Positions 26,201-33,558 of a stretch of DNA of 64,000 nucleotides are shown in pieces; the stretch's first letter is position 1, and each line of letters begins with the position of its first letter. A program made the translations under genes and the position numbers. The notes beneath the pieces are model-generated. The model saw only the letters and a program-made list of their open reading frames with translations, did no database searches and was not told the DNA's origin. Source of the stretch: Burkholderiaceae bacterium (GTDB lineage: Bacteria > Pseudomonadota > Gammaproteobacteria > Burkholderiales > Burkholderiaceae_C); contig CAJYPV010000026.1 in the NCBI GenBank assembly GCA_913776825.1, positions 1 through 64,000 on the forward strand, given 5' to 3'.

Positions 26201-26544
26201 AAGCGCAATTGCTGCCGATGCACCGCAGCGCGCATCGCTTCTCGGTGCTGCTGCCGGTGGACAGCGTCAGCGCCGATCCCTTCGAGCTGGAGCAGCGGGT
26301 GCGCCTGGCCGAGCGGATCGTGGCGCTGGAGAAGCCGGCCCATACGGTGTTCGAGGTCCGCCTGTTCTGGTCCTTCAACCGGGTCGGCGAAGCGCGCCTC
26401 GGGCTGGACACCCAGTTGGGTGGCGGCAGCCGCGCGCCGGAGCTGATCCCGGATGCGGTGGTGGGACGCGCCTACGTGGGCGCGAGTTTCGTTGGCGGGC
26501 CGGCGACGCCCGCCGCCACCGATCGCCGACTGCTGGCGTGTTGA
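23248..26544 (+). CDS. Tail protein I (gp7-like) fused to an N-terminal propeller-like region
   Basis: This 1098-aa protein starts at ATG 23248 by overlap with the J gene. Residues 1 to about 480 carry repeated Trp/Asp-rich strand units (GGGVWILDRAHARLWELD, GGIWLLDRDEMN), suggesting a beta-propeller. Residues about 611-724 are the phage tail protein I core (SYPQRFLPAAYRED, FLERWLANFESTFTAIEDKI, WLADWFDLALDPSWDE, FFRWRGTVHGLRLAL), the family's hallmark. Two related segments near residues 870-965 (VRWQAWLRGRYGSL and TRWQDFLARRYRRI) form a tandem repeat. The C-terminus returns to baseplate-type sequence. It should be a wedge subunit (Pvc12-like), with the propeller facing outward. Confidence 0.88.
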   Translation: MKNVNGARFQLLLGEADWGRCLPGSADVDPAAVPIGSASEAIDTEGARRGATLLSHQWARPAGARSTADASPPAAWDGDRKELTLAPRTLELPATVTESPLTLEARRGAAADRHGNVYRIAGDRLALRVASVSRADEGAFWPAEPSDCAELRAQERLLFQPHPPSAPAAPDRYLGLTVTADDWLVVAYARGDRRGLLSFDLVAGGQPLDLPWPEAVAFEPFDLCAREGGGVWILDRAHARLWELDCHLAVVRSGQPLQALSAAVIDDFQPVAGPARAQPAADLPAGLPLGASPAWAVDPIAIESDGQGGIWLLDRDEMNGQSRVVLLRRHGNAWRWAASDWLTGLPGLAHDFVRASAQRWSAGETDASVVCFIATTVGNQAHAFEVIDAAASDGAGSVSEASAPWTAPGSDGFALRALPWLVPLRRYGGRALIAVRGEGCYDSGLSQAVWTPLVQQPRARYAAEATLITPVFDSGELGITWDKLLIDAAIPAGTSVEVWSRASDELEDPSLTLSAEDDAASSYASEQPAPGAQLVGGWRREPALLWRPEGPELPWLRGDAMRPSCRASGQGTWELLLQAAQGRYLQLQLRLSSEHGTHTPRLRALRVWSPRFSYPQRFLPAAYREDVTSAHFLERWLANFESTFTAIEDKIARATALFDARTVPPEALAWLADWFDLALDPSWDERRHRLLVRHAMDFFRWRGTVHGLRLALELAFDPCFDAAMFDGPRDSDSGARRLRIVETYQTRLIGALAAGDPGAAESVVASATPSTAVSGAGPQAVLAQARWTPEEGNAGLADRWAAWQGRVATPSEQVMPWPLVPPSDGDGAAGPASTVTSTDEPDADAAASDANAAEWARFCQSVLGFVPAAGAQERVRWQAWLRGRYGSLTSLNVQHGSGYGRWTAIPLPIDVPAHSNAAADWASFCALPDPSQHRTRWQDFLARRYRRIERLRQAHGAAWPSFEQVPVPDVLPLTPAAQRDWWQFEAQLLPMHRSAHRFSVLLPVDSVSADPFELEQRVRLAERIVALEKPAHTVFEVRLFWSFNRVGEARLGLDTQLGGGSRAPELIPDAVVGRAYVGASFVGGPATPAATDRRLLAC

Positions 26545-26640
26545 GCGGAGAGGCGATGCACACCGACTTCCACCTGATGCCTGCCTGGCCATGCCTGTCG
26601 TGGCCGGGCCGTTGCCGATCGATCAATCCAGGAGCGAGCC

Positions 26641-28389
26641 ATGGGCTGCTGCAATGAACCGGTGAGCCTGTTGACGGGCGCCGCCCCCGATCCGACCCAG
26701 CATGTCCACTATGCGCGCGGCATGGTGCTGGGCGTGGACGACTTCGTCCAGGAGTTCACCTACCTCGACGGCCGCGACCGCTGGCATGCCCGCGAGGCGA
26801 TCGGCTACGGCACCCTGAGCGGACTGCAGGTCAGCACCGAACTGGATGGCGCGCAGGGCCCGCGGCTGCATGTCAGCGCGGGATCGGCCTTGACGCCGAG
26901 CGGTCGGCATCTGTGTGTGCCGGCCGACCAGTGCGCGGTGCTCAACCGCTGGCTGGCCAAGCCGGAGAACGCGGCGATGGTGAATCGCCTGCTGAATCCC
27001 GGCGCCGGATCGCCGCCGCTGCCGACGTCGCCGCCCGGCGGCTCACCCGCGGTGGAGACCGGCGCCATCGCGCTGGCGCTGACGCTGTGCTGGTCCGACT
27101 GCCAGACCCGGCCAGTGCCGATTCCGGGCGCGCCCTGCCGATCGGACGAGGCCCTGATGGCGCCGTCGCGCATTGCGGACGACTTCCGGCTCGAACTGCG
27201 CGAGGTCCCGCCGCAGCAAACCGAGGAAGACGCGCTGCGGGACTATGTGCGCTGGCTGCGGGCCAACGTGAGCGTGAGCAGCGCCAGCCCCGGCCCCGTG
27301 GCCGACGACATCGCCTGGATCGAAGCGCTGCGGCCCGGCATTCAACCGTGGCGCGACGCGGCCGCGGCCTCGCCGCCGGTGCCATCGCCGCTCTCGGTCG
27401 AGACCGTGGGCGATTACCTGTTCGACCTCGCCGCACCGGTGCAGGTCGGCAGCGGGGACCTCTGCGATTTCCTGCGCGTGGCGCTGCGCTTCTGGGTCAC
27501 CGAATTGCGACCGATGTGGATGGCCCTGCGCGGCCATCAGGTGGCGCAGGGCGATGCCGACTGCGTGCTGCTGGCGGTCATCCATCTGGATGTGCAGTGG
27601 ATCGGTAGTTCGCCCGCGGGCGCCTGGCAGGTGGTCGGCAGCCCGCCCATGATCGGCATCGACGAACGCCAGCGCCCGGTGCTGGCGCATCTGCGTTTCC
27701 TGCAGGAATGGGCCCTGTGCGGCTGCGATTGCGGCGAAGCGGGTGGCTTCGGGACGGCGCCCGCCGGTGGCGGCGGGGGTGGTGGTGGCAGTGGAGGAGG
27801 AGGTGGCGGAGGCGGTGGCGGCGGCGCACCCATCGCCGGACCGGTGCTGGTCTCACCCATCGGTCGTCCGCCATTGCCCACCCCGATCCGCCGGCCCGAT
27901 CCCTTGACGCCGCCGGTGCCGCTGCCGGGGCCGGGTCCGGTCGCGGCCGCGCCGACCGTGGCGCCACTGCGCCTGCCGCTGGTGCGGGTCAGCCACGACC
28001 TCAGGTTGGACGACAGCCATTCGTACGTGCTGGCGCGGGACGCGCAAGCGGTGGCGATCACGCTGCCGGCCTCGGATGCCGGAACGGAAGGGCGGGTCTA
28101 TGTGGTGAAGAACATCAACGTGCCGAGCCTGACCTTGCAGGCGGACGGCGCGACCGGCGATCGACTGGACGATCAAGCGCAGCTGTCGATCGCTCCAGGT
28201 CGAGCGGTGACGGTGATTGCGGACGGCGCCGGTCACTGGCACGACGTGGGCGATGCGGCGGTGCCCGGCGCCTTGCTCGCGACCGGCACCGGTTCCGCGA
28301 CGGGCGCTGCCACCGGCCCGGCCACCGGCACCACGGGTGGCGCGGCCCCCGGCGCGCGATCGGGCGGTCGGACGAGGAGGCCGTCATGA
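26641..28389 (+). CDS. eCIS baseplate/fibre-associated protein with poly-Gly hinge, 582 aa
   Basis: The N-terminal half (MGCCNEPVSLLTG, HYARGMVLGVDDFVQEFTYLDGRDRWHAR, GYGTLSGLQV) has the look of a conserved eCIS family without an assigned fold that I know. After CGCDCGE, residues about 377-397 are nearly all glycine, then a Pro-rich stretch. The last 150 residues (LDDSHSYVLARDAQAVAITLP, VYVVKNINVPSLTLQADG, IADGAGHWHDVG) look like the trimeric tail-fibre head domain found at fibre ends. A flexible hinge between a particle-bound part and a receptor-binding tip is a reasonable inference. It overlaps the next gene by four bases. Confidence 0.75.
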   Translation: MGCCNEPVSLLTGAAPDPTQHVHYARGMVLGVDDFVQEFTYLDGRDRWHAREAIGYGTLSGLQVSTELDGAQGPRLHVSAGSALTPSGRHLCVPADQCAVLNRWLAKPENAAMVNRLLNPGAGSPPLPTSPPGGSPAVETGAIALALTLCWSDCQTRPVPIPGAPCRSDEALMAPSRIADDFRLELREVPPQQTEEDALRDYVRWLRANVSVSSASPGPVADDIAWIEALRPGIQPWRDAAAASPPVPSPLSVETVGDYLFDLAAPVQVGSGDLCDFLRVALRFWVTELRPMWMALRGHQVAQGDADCVLLAVIHLDVQWIGSSPAGAWQVVGSPPMIGIDERQRPVLAHLRFLQEWALCGCDCGEAGGFGTAPAGGGGGGGGSGGGGGGGGGGGAPIAGPVLVSPIGRPPLPTPIRRPDPLTPPVPLPGPGPVAAAPTVAPLRLPLVRVSHDLRLDDSHSYVLARDAQAVAITLPASDAGTEGRVYVVKNINVPSLTLQADGATGDRLDDQAQLSIAPGRAVTVIADGAGHWHDVGDAAVPGALLATGTGSATGAATGPATGTTGGAAPGARSGGRTRRPS

Positions 28390-29699
28390 GCGGCGATGCC
28401 CTGCAACTGGAGGAGCCGCTGAAGGAAGGCGGCATCCGCAGCGTCAACTTCTTCAATGGCCGGCTGCTCGCCAGCAAGGACCTGTCTCGTGAGCAGCAGG
28501 CGCGGCGCGACTCGGATGCGCGCCTGGGGTTGGCGCTCGGTGACGGCGTGGCCTTCGGGCTGGAGGCGGCGCGGGACCTCGATCTGGATGCGCCGCTGGC
28601 GCCGGTGTTGCGGGTGAAGGCGGGTCTGGCGATCAACCGGGCGGGTCAGACCTTGCGACTCGGGCTGGACACCAGCGTGGCCTTGACCCGCCGATTCGAT
28701 GCGGGGGCGAGCGCGCCCTGTGACTGCGTCTTCGCGAATTGCCAGCCCTTGGGCGATGGCACCTATGTCGCCGGAGCCGGTGTCTACGTGCTGACCATCG
28801 CGCCCGCGCAGATGTCGGAAGGTCGGGCGCCGACCAACGGGCTGGATCCTGGCCAGGTGCGCTGCAACACCGATGTCACGGTGGAGGGGCTGCAGTTCAG
28901 GTTGCTGGCGGTGTCACCGCAGCGGTATGCGGATCTGGACATCGGCGCGGCGCAGTTCCGCAATCGGCTCGCCTACAAGTGCTTCGGCCTCGACGCGCGC
29001 GAGGCCTTCGTGCGGGACCCGTGGCGCAGCGATCCGTCGGCCTATGGGCTGATGGATGACTTGCGCGCCACGGGGACGTTGTCGTCGCTCGATGTGCCGT
29101 TGGCGCTGGTGTTCTGGACGGCGAGCGGCTTGAAGTTCGTCGATCTGTGGTCGGTGCGCCGGCGATTGATGGCGCCGGATGCGCAGAGCGCGGGCGCCTT
29201 CGTCGGCCGGGATCGGCGGCTGGTGGAGGCCGAGGCGATGTGCGCGCAGTTCCAGCAGCATTTGTCGGACCTGCTGGCCGCGAGCGCGACGCCGGCCTCG
29301 CTGCAGATCCGCGATCACTGCCGGTATCTGCCGCCTTTTGGGATGGTGCCGTTGCAGAGCGCGCCGCTGCGCGGCTTCGGCGATGCGGCCTTCTTCAGCG
29401 GGGTGCCGCGTCGGCCGGTGCCGGGGAGTGGGCAGGCGACGCCGTTCATCGATGCGAGGCAGTTGGGGGCGTTGCGGATGACGGCGCTGGGTCTGGCACC
29501 GATCGATGTGACCGCGCAGGAATTCATCCGTGTGTACCGACCCTCCCAAAACGCGCAGGCCGACGCCGCCGGGCAGCCGACGCAACCCGTTCTGGCGTTC
29601 GCGAGCGGATTGACCCCAGAGCTGGCCGTGGCCCGGTTCGACATGGCGCGGGCGGATTTCAGCAATTTCGCGAGCTGCTGCGGCAGTTCGTCATCCTGA
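28386..29699 (+). CDS. eCIS-associated protein of unknown function, 437 aa
   Basis: This protein begins at ATG 28386 in an ATGA overlap and is preceded by GAGGAGG. I recognise no enzyme motif. The opening IRSVNFFNGRLLASKDLSREQQARR is similar in type to the start of the preceding protein's YARGMVLGVDDF segment, so the two may be paralogous partners. Beta-rich sequence alternates with a long helix around QFQQHLSDLLAASATP. The C-terminus contains CCGSSSS. Its place between two fibre-like genes suggests a baseplate or fibre-attachment role. Confidence 0.7.
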   Translation: MSGDALQLEEPLKEGGIRSVNFFNGRLLASKDLSREQQARRDSDARLGLALGDGVAFGLEAARDLDLDAPLAPVLRVKAGLAINRAGQTLRLGLDTSVALTRRFDAGASAPCDCVFANCQPLGDGTYVAGAGVYVLTIAPAQMSEGRAPTNGLDPGQVRCNTDVTVEGLQFRLLAVSPQRYADLDIGAAQFRNRLAYKCFGLDAREAFVRDPWRSDPSAYGLMDDLRATGTLSSLDVPLALVFWTASGLKFVDLWSVRRRLMAPDAQSAGAFVGRDRRLVEAEAMCAQFQQHLSDLLAASATPASLQIRDHCRYLPPFGMVPLQSAPLRGFGDAAFFSGVPRRPVPGSGQATPFIDARQLGALRMTALGLAPIDVTAQEFIRVYRPSQNAQADAAGQPTQPVLAFASGLTPELAVARFDMARADFSNFASCCGSSSS

Positions 29700-29717
29700 T
29701 TCTCAAAGGAGCCGGTC

Positions 29718-30659
29718 ATGGCAGCCATCAACGAGACCATCAATCCGGGCGACGTGATCTCCTCGGAGTTGATGCGCAAGATCATCGAGCTGATCAACGC
29801 CCATGACGCGGCGCTCAGCGGCGGCGGAGGCGGCGGTGGCGTGACCGTGCCGAACCTGTTCGGCCGACCGCTCTCGGAAGCGAAGGTGTCGCTGCAGCTG
29901 CAGCAGTTGGCTCTGGGCACGGTGGTGGATGCGGGCGGCAGCATCATCAACCCGGCGTCGACGTCGTCGGGCTCGCTGATGGTGCTCAATCAGGTCCCGG
30001 TGGCCGGATCGAAGACGGTGGCCGGCGGGGCGGTGAACCTGGTGGTGGCGGGCAGTGCCGGCGGTACGGCCCCTCCGCCGCCGCCGACTCCGGTGGTGAC
30101 GCTGCTGGTGCCGACCTCGGTGCGAGCGGGTGGCTCGCTGGAGATTCGAGGGTCAGGATTTGCCGGAGCGACCTGCACAGTCACTTTGGGCGGCATCAAC
30201 GCGACGGTGCTCGGCACGAGCAACATCTCGCGCTTGTACGTGACCGTTCCGAGCGGCATTCCCGGCGCACCGACCTTGCCCGGCGGACCGGCGGCGAGCG
30301 ACATCGAGCTGCGTGTCGTCAATCCGGGCGGGCTGTCGACGACATCGAGCGTGACCGTGCTGCCGCCGCTGGCCAACCCGCTGGCCATCACCGCCATCAC
30401 GCCGAACCCGGTGACCGTGGGCAAGCCCGTGACGATCACCGGGACCGGTTTCGCCACGACCGCGAATCAGCAGTCCGTCAGCTTTGGGGGCGTGGCGGCA
30501 ACCCCCAGCGCCGCGACGGCGACCCAACTGACGGTCACCGTGCCGGCGGGCATCCCCGGGCTGGTGGCGCCGGGCGACAGCACCACGGTGAACGTCACCG
30601 TCACCCGTGTTTCAGACAACGTGACCAGCGGCGCTCTGCCGTTGTCGGTCGACCTTTGA
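29718..30659 (+). CDS. PASTA-TIG domain protein, probable fibre/adhesin component
   Basis: This 313-aa protein has a short helical start (SSELMRKIIELINAHDAAL), a Gly linker, one PASTA domain (about residues 41-110, VTVPNLFGRPLSEAKVSL to VLNQVPVAGSKTVAGGAVNLVV), a Pro linker, and two IPT/TIG immunoglobulin-like domains (about 125-220 and 222-313). PASTA domains are best known for peptidoglycan/beta-lactam binding and TIG for surface adhesins. There is no signal peptide, consistent with assembly onto a cytoplasmically built particle. Good ribosome site AAAGGAG at 29705. A role in target wall contact is inferred. Confidence 0.8.
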   Translation: MAAINETINPGDVISSELMRKIIELINAHDAALSGGGGGGGVTVPNLFGRPLSEAKVSLQLQQLALGTVVDAGGSIINPASTSSGSLMVLNQVPVAGSKTVAGGAVNLVVAGSAGGTAPPPPPTPVVTLLVPTSVRAGGSLEIRGSGFAGATCTVTLGGINATVLGTSNISRLYVTVPSGIPGAPTLPGGPAASDIELRVVNPGGLSTTSSVTVLPPLANPLAITAITPNPVTVGKPVTITGTGFATTANQQSVSFGGVAATPSAATATQLTVTVPAGIPGLVAPGDSTTVNVTVTRVSDNVTSGALPLSVDL

Positions 30660-30672
30660 TGACCTGGAGCTC

Positions 30673-33546
30673 ATGATGAAGACGACCTGGATAGTCGCGG
30701 CCCTGGCCGCATCGACAGCTGGATGGTTCACGGCGACCGACGCGCGCGCCGACGCGACGGTGAAGTTCGTGATCAATGACCGACCCGCCAAGGTGCCTGT
30801 GGCACGTGTGCGCTGGAACTTTGCCTTGGCCGGTGCGCCGGCCGGGTCGTCGGTGACCATCGATGGTCAAACGGCCAATCTGGGTGGCGGATACGTGAAC
30901 CTGAATGGTGGCGATCGGGTGCGGCTGGATGTCGCGCCCACAATGAACGGCGGGCAGGCGGTGAGCATGCTCTATGAGGCAGGCAGCCACTTCGCGTCGG
31001 TCGGGAGGTGTGAGCTTAGGCCGGACTTGCCCGCCAATGCGCTGCCGAGGGCGGTGACGGTCAACTTCTCGGGTCCTCAGATCATCAACCACGCCTTGGG
31101 CGCCTACACCGTGACTGGGGTGACCAGGTTGACCACGCGCGACTGCAACCAAGCCAAGCGCCGTGTACAGGATGGCGTCTCGGTCAGCACACCGCCTCCC
31201 GCGCCCGCGCCCGCCTTGCCCCAGCGATTGCCGCTGGATGTGATCCTGGTGCTGGACAAGTCCGGCAGCATGGGCGACTCCCTTCCGGGCAGCCCCTCTG
31301 GAACGCCACCGACCCGCTGGCAGGCCCTGGGCACAGCGCTGGATCAATTTGTGAATCTGTGGGATCAGGCGTCCGAGGCCGGCGTCACTGGCGATCGGTT
31401 GGGGCTGGTCCACTTCGACACCACGGCGCAGCCGGCGGACATCGGCGGGAGCTTCTTCCAGTTGCGAGGTAACTGGGCCCCGCTGCTTGCGCAAGCCAAG
31501 GCGAAATCTCCAGGGAGGAACACCGCGATCGGGGATGGCGTCAACAAGGCGCTGGAAAAGTGGAAGGCAGATCCTGCCAACTTCGATGCGGTGATGATTC
31601 TGATGACGGACGGGGAGCAGAACGTCGATCCGCGCATTGTCAAGATCCCGGGCACCGACGAATGGGCGCTGGCCGCGTCGGGGGCGCCGGGCGCGACCCT
31701 GGTTGAGCTGTACAAGCAGGGACTGCCTATTCAAACCATCGGATTCGGCACCCCAGCCGCCGTGGAGACCGAGCTGCTGGGTGGCGTGGCCGCGCAGACT
31801 GCGGGCACGTCCATCGTGACGGCGACGGCGAGTGGGCTCTCCAATGCGATGCAGGATGTGCTGGTGCAGGCGCTCAAGGGCAACACCCTTGGATTGCTGG
31901 CGCGCACGGTCGGCACTGTGGAGCCTTTCCCGGTGGTACGCGGCCCGCTTCCACCGCAGCTCAGGAGCAGTCCCGCTGCGGCCACAGCGCCGCAGCCGAA
32001 AGGCCCGCTCTCCAGCCCCATCTCGCTGCAGGTCGACGCCTCCGTGCGCCGGGTCACGGTGGTGATGGACTGGGATGGACGCAGCAACCTGTTCAAGCTG
32101 TGGTTCAAGAATCCAGCGGGTGAGTTGATCGAGCCGACGGTTCAGAAGCAGGGTCCCAACTGGCTGGTGGCTTCCGTGGATGTCCCGGCGAACCATGGTG
32201 AATGGGGCGCTGTGGTGGAGGGCAATGACATTGGCGCGCCGGTCGACTTTCGACTTTCGGCTTATGCGGTGGATCAGCGTCTGAAGTATTCCCTGACCTT
32301 CGGTCGGCAAGACTTCGGCACCGGCGACGCCATTCCCCTGATGGTCGAGGCGACCTATGACGGCAAGCCGCTCACCGGCCTTTCGGGAGGCATCCGGATT
32401 CAGCCGGCCTCGCCCACCGAGTCCGCCGGCAACATCCTGCACGCCGCAGCCACGGCGGCGCCGACCCCGGCACCGGACCAAAGCGCCACGACGGCCAAGG
32501 CGCTCTCCCTCGCCCTGACGGACAAGCTGCTGCAGCGCATCGAACCCAAGCCCGCCGCTCAAGCATTGATCCTCAACGATGGCGGCTCCGGCGGTGATAC
32601 GCGGGCGAATGACGGCGTCTATACCGGCGCGGTCACGGACACACGGGTGCCGGGTCGTTATCGTTTTGACCTGGAATTGACATGGGATGACCCACGGACC
32701 GGCAAGGTGCGACGCGTCGAATCGATCGAACGGGTGGTGTCGGCGGTGCCGAATGCGCCGCAGACCGTGGTCGCCATCGGCGCGCCTTCCGGCGACGGCG
32801 TCTATTCGGTGAAGGTCACGCCTCGCGACCGCTTCGGCAACCATGTGGGACCGGGCCACGGCCGCGTGGTGCAAGTGAAGCTGACCGGCTCGGGCTCGGT
32901 GAGCCCGGTCACGGATCCGATGGAGACGGGCGATTACCTGGTGCGGGTCAGCGGCGTCGCGCCCGGCACGATGCCCGGCGTCAGCATCTGGGTCGATGGC
33001 AAGCAGGTCCGCAACGCCCAGCCGCTGCAGCCGGGCACCAGTGGTGGCGAGTACGGCCCGATCCCGGGGCCCGTGACCGGCCCAGGCCCGGGCACCGGCA
33101 CCAGCGATTACGCCGCCTGGATCGCGGGCGGCATCGCCATCCCGCATGGCAAGTTCGCCGACACCCAGCGCACCGGTCCGGCCGTGGCCCTGGGCTTGGA
33201 AATGGCCTTGAGCAGCGACGTGTCGCTGGAAGGCACGCTGTCCTGGCATCGGCTCGATGGCAAGACCGGGCAACCGGATGTGGATGTGACGCAGCTGGGA
33301 CTGAACGGCAAGTGGATGTTCTCGCCGTACGGCATGCCGATGCGTCCGTTCGCGACGCTGGGCGCGGGGCTCTACAGCTTCGATCCGGGCAAGACGCGGC
33401 TGGGCTTCAACCTCGGCCTGGGCGCGCAGTGGCAGATCGCGCCGCAATGGTCGCTGGAGGGCCGCTATCAGCTGCACGCAGTCACCAGCAACTCGCCGCA
33501 GTCGGTCCACTCGACGCTGCTGCTCGGCCTGCGCTACGCCTACTGA
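30673..33546 (+). CDS. Secreted von Willebrand A protein with C-terminal outer-membrane beta-barrel
   Basis: This 957-aa protein is unlike its neighbours in having a Sec signal (WIVAALAASTAGWF to ARA-DA). Residues about 190-400 form a VWA domain with an intact MIDAS (VILVLDKSGSMGDS; D195, S197, S199) and LMTDGEQNVDPR. The middle resembles choice-of-anchor-X type beta domains (VTVVMDWDGRSNLFKLWFKNP). Residues about 812-957 are an eight-strand OmpA/OmpW-like barrel, beginning YAAWIAGGIAIPHGKFAD and ending LLLGLRYAY with a C-terminal aromatic, the BAM signal. It should sit in the producer's outer membrane and display or hold a metal-dependent binding domain. GGAG precedes ATG 30673. Confidence 0.88.
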   Translation: MMKTTWIVAALAASTAGWFTATDARADATVKFVINDRPAKVPVARVRWNFALAGAPAGSSVTIDGQTANLGGGYVNLNGGDRVRLDVAPTMNGGQAVSMLYEAGSHFASVGRCELRPDLPANALPRAVTVNFSGPQIINHALGAYTVTGVTRLTTRDCNQAKRRVQDGVSVSTPPPAPAPALPQRLPLDVILVLDKSGSMGDSLPGSPSGTPPTRWQALGTALDQFVNLWDQASEAGVTGDRLGLVHFDTTAQPADIGGSFFQLRGNWAPLLAQAKAKSPGRNTAIGDGVNKALEKWKADPANFDAVMILMTDGEQNVDPRIVKIPGTDEWALAASGAPGATLVELYKQGLPIQTIGFGTPAAVETELLGGVAAQTAGTSIVTATASGLSNAMQDVLVQALKGNTLGLLARTVGTVEPFPVVRGPLPPQLRSSPAAATAPQPKGPLSSPISLQVDASVRRVTVVMDWDGRSNLFKLWFKNPAGELIEPTVQKQGPNWLVASVDVPANHGEWGAVVEGNDIGAPVDFRLSAYAVDQRLKYSLTFGRQDFGTGDAIPLMVEATYDGKPLTGLSGGIRIQPASPTESAGNILHAAATAAPTPAPDQSATTAKALSLALTDKLLQRIEPKPAAQALILNDGGSGGDTRANDGVYTGAVTDTRVPGRYRFDLELTWDDPRTGKVRRVESIERVVSAVPNAPQTVVAIGAPSGDGVYSVKVTPRDRFGNHVGPGHGRVVQVKLTGSGSVSPVTDPMETGDYLVRVSGVAPGTMPGVSIWVDGKQVRNAQPLQPGTSGGEYGPIPGPVTGPGPGTGTSDYAAWIAGGIAIPHGKFADTQRTGPAVALGLEMALSSDVSLEGTLSWHRLDGKTGQPDVDVTQLGLNGKWMFSPYGMPMRPFATLGAGLYSFDPGKTRLGFNLGLGAQWQIAPQWSLEGRYQLHAVTSNSPQSVHSTLLLGLRYAY

Positions 33547-33558
33547 GCGGAGACGACG

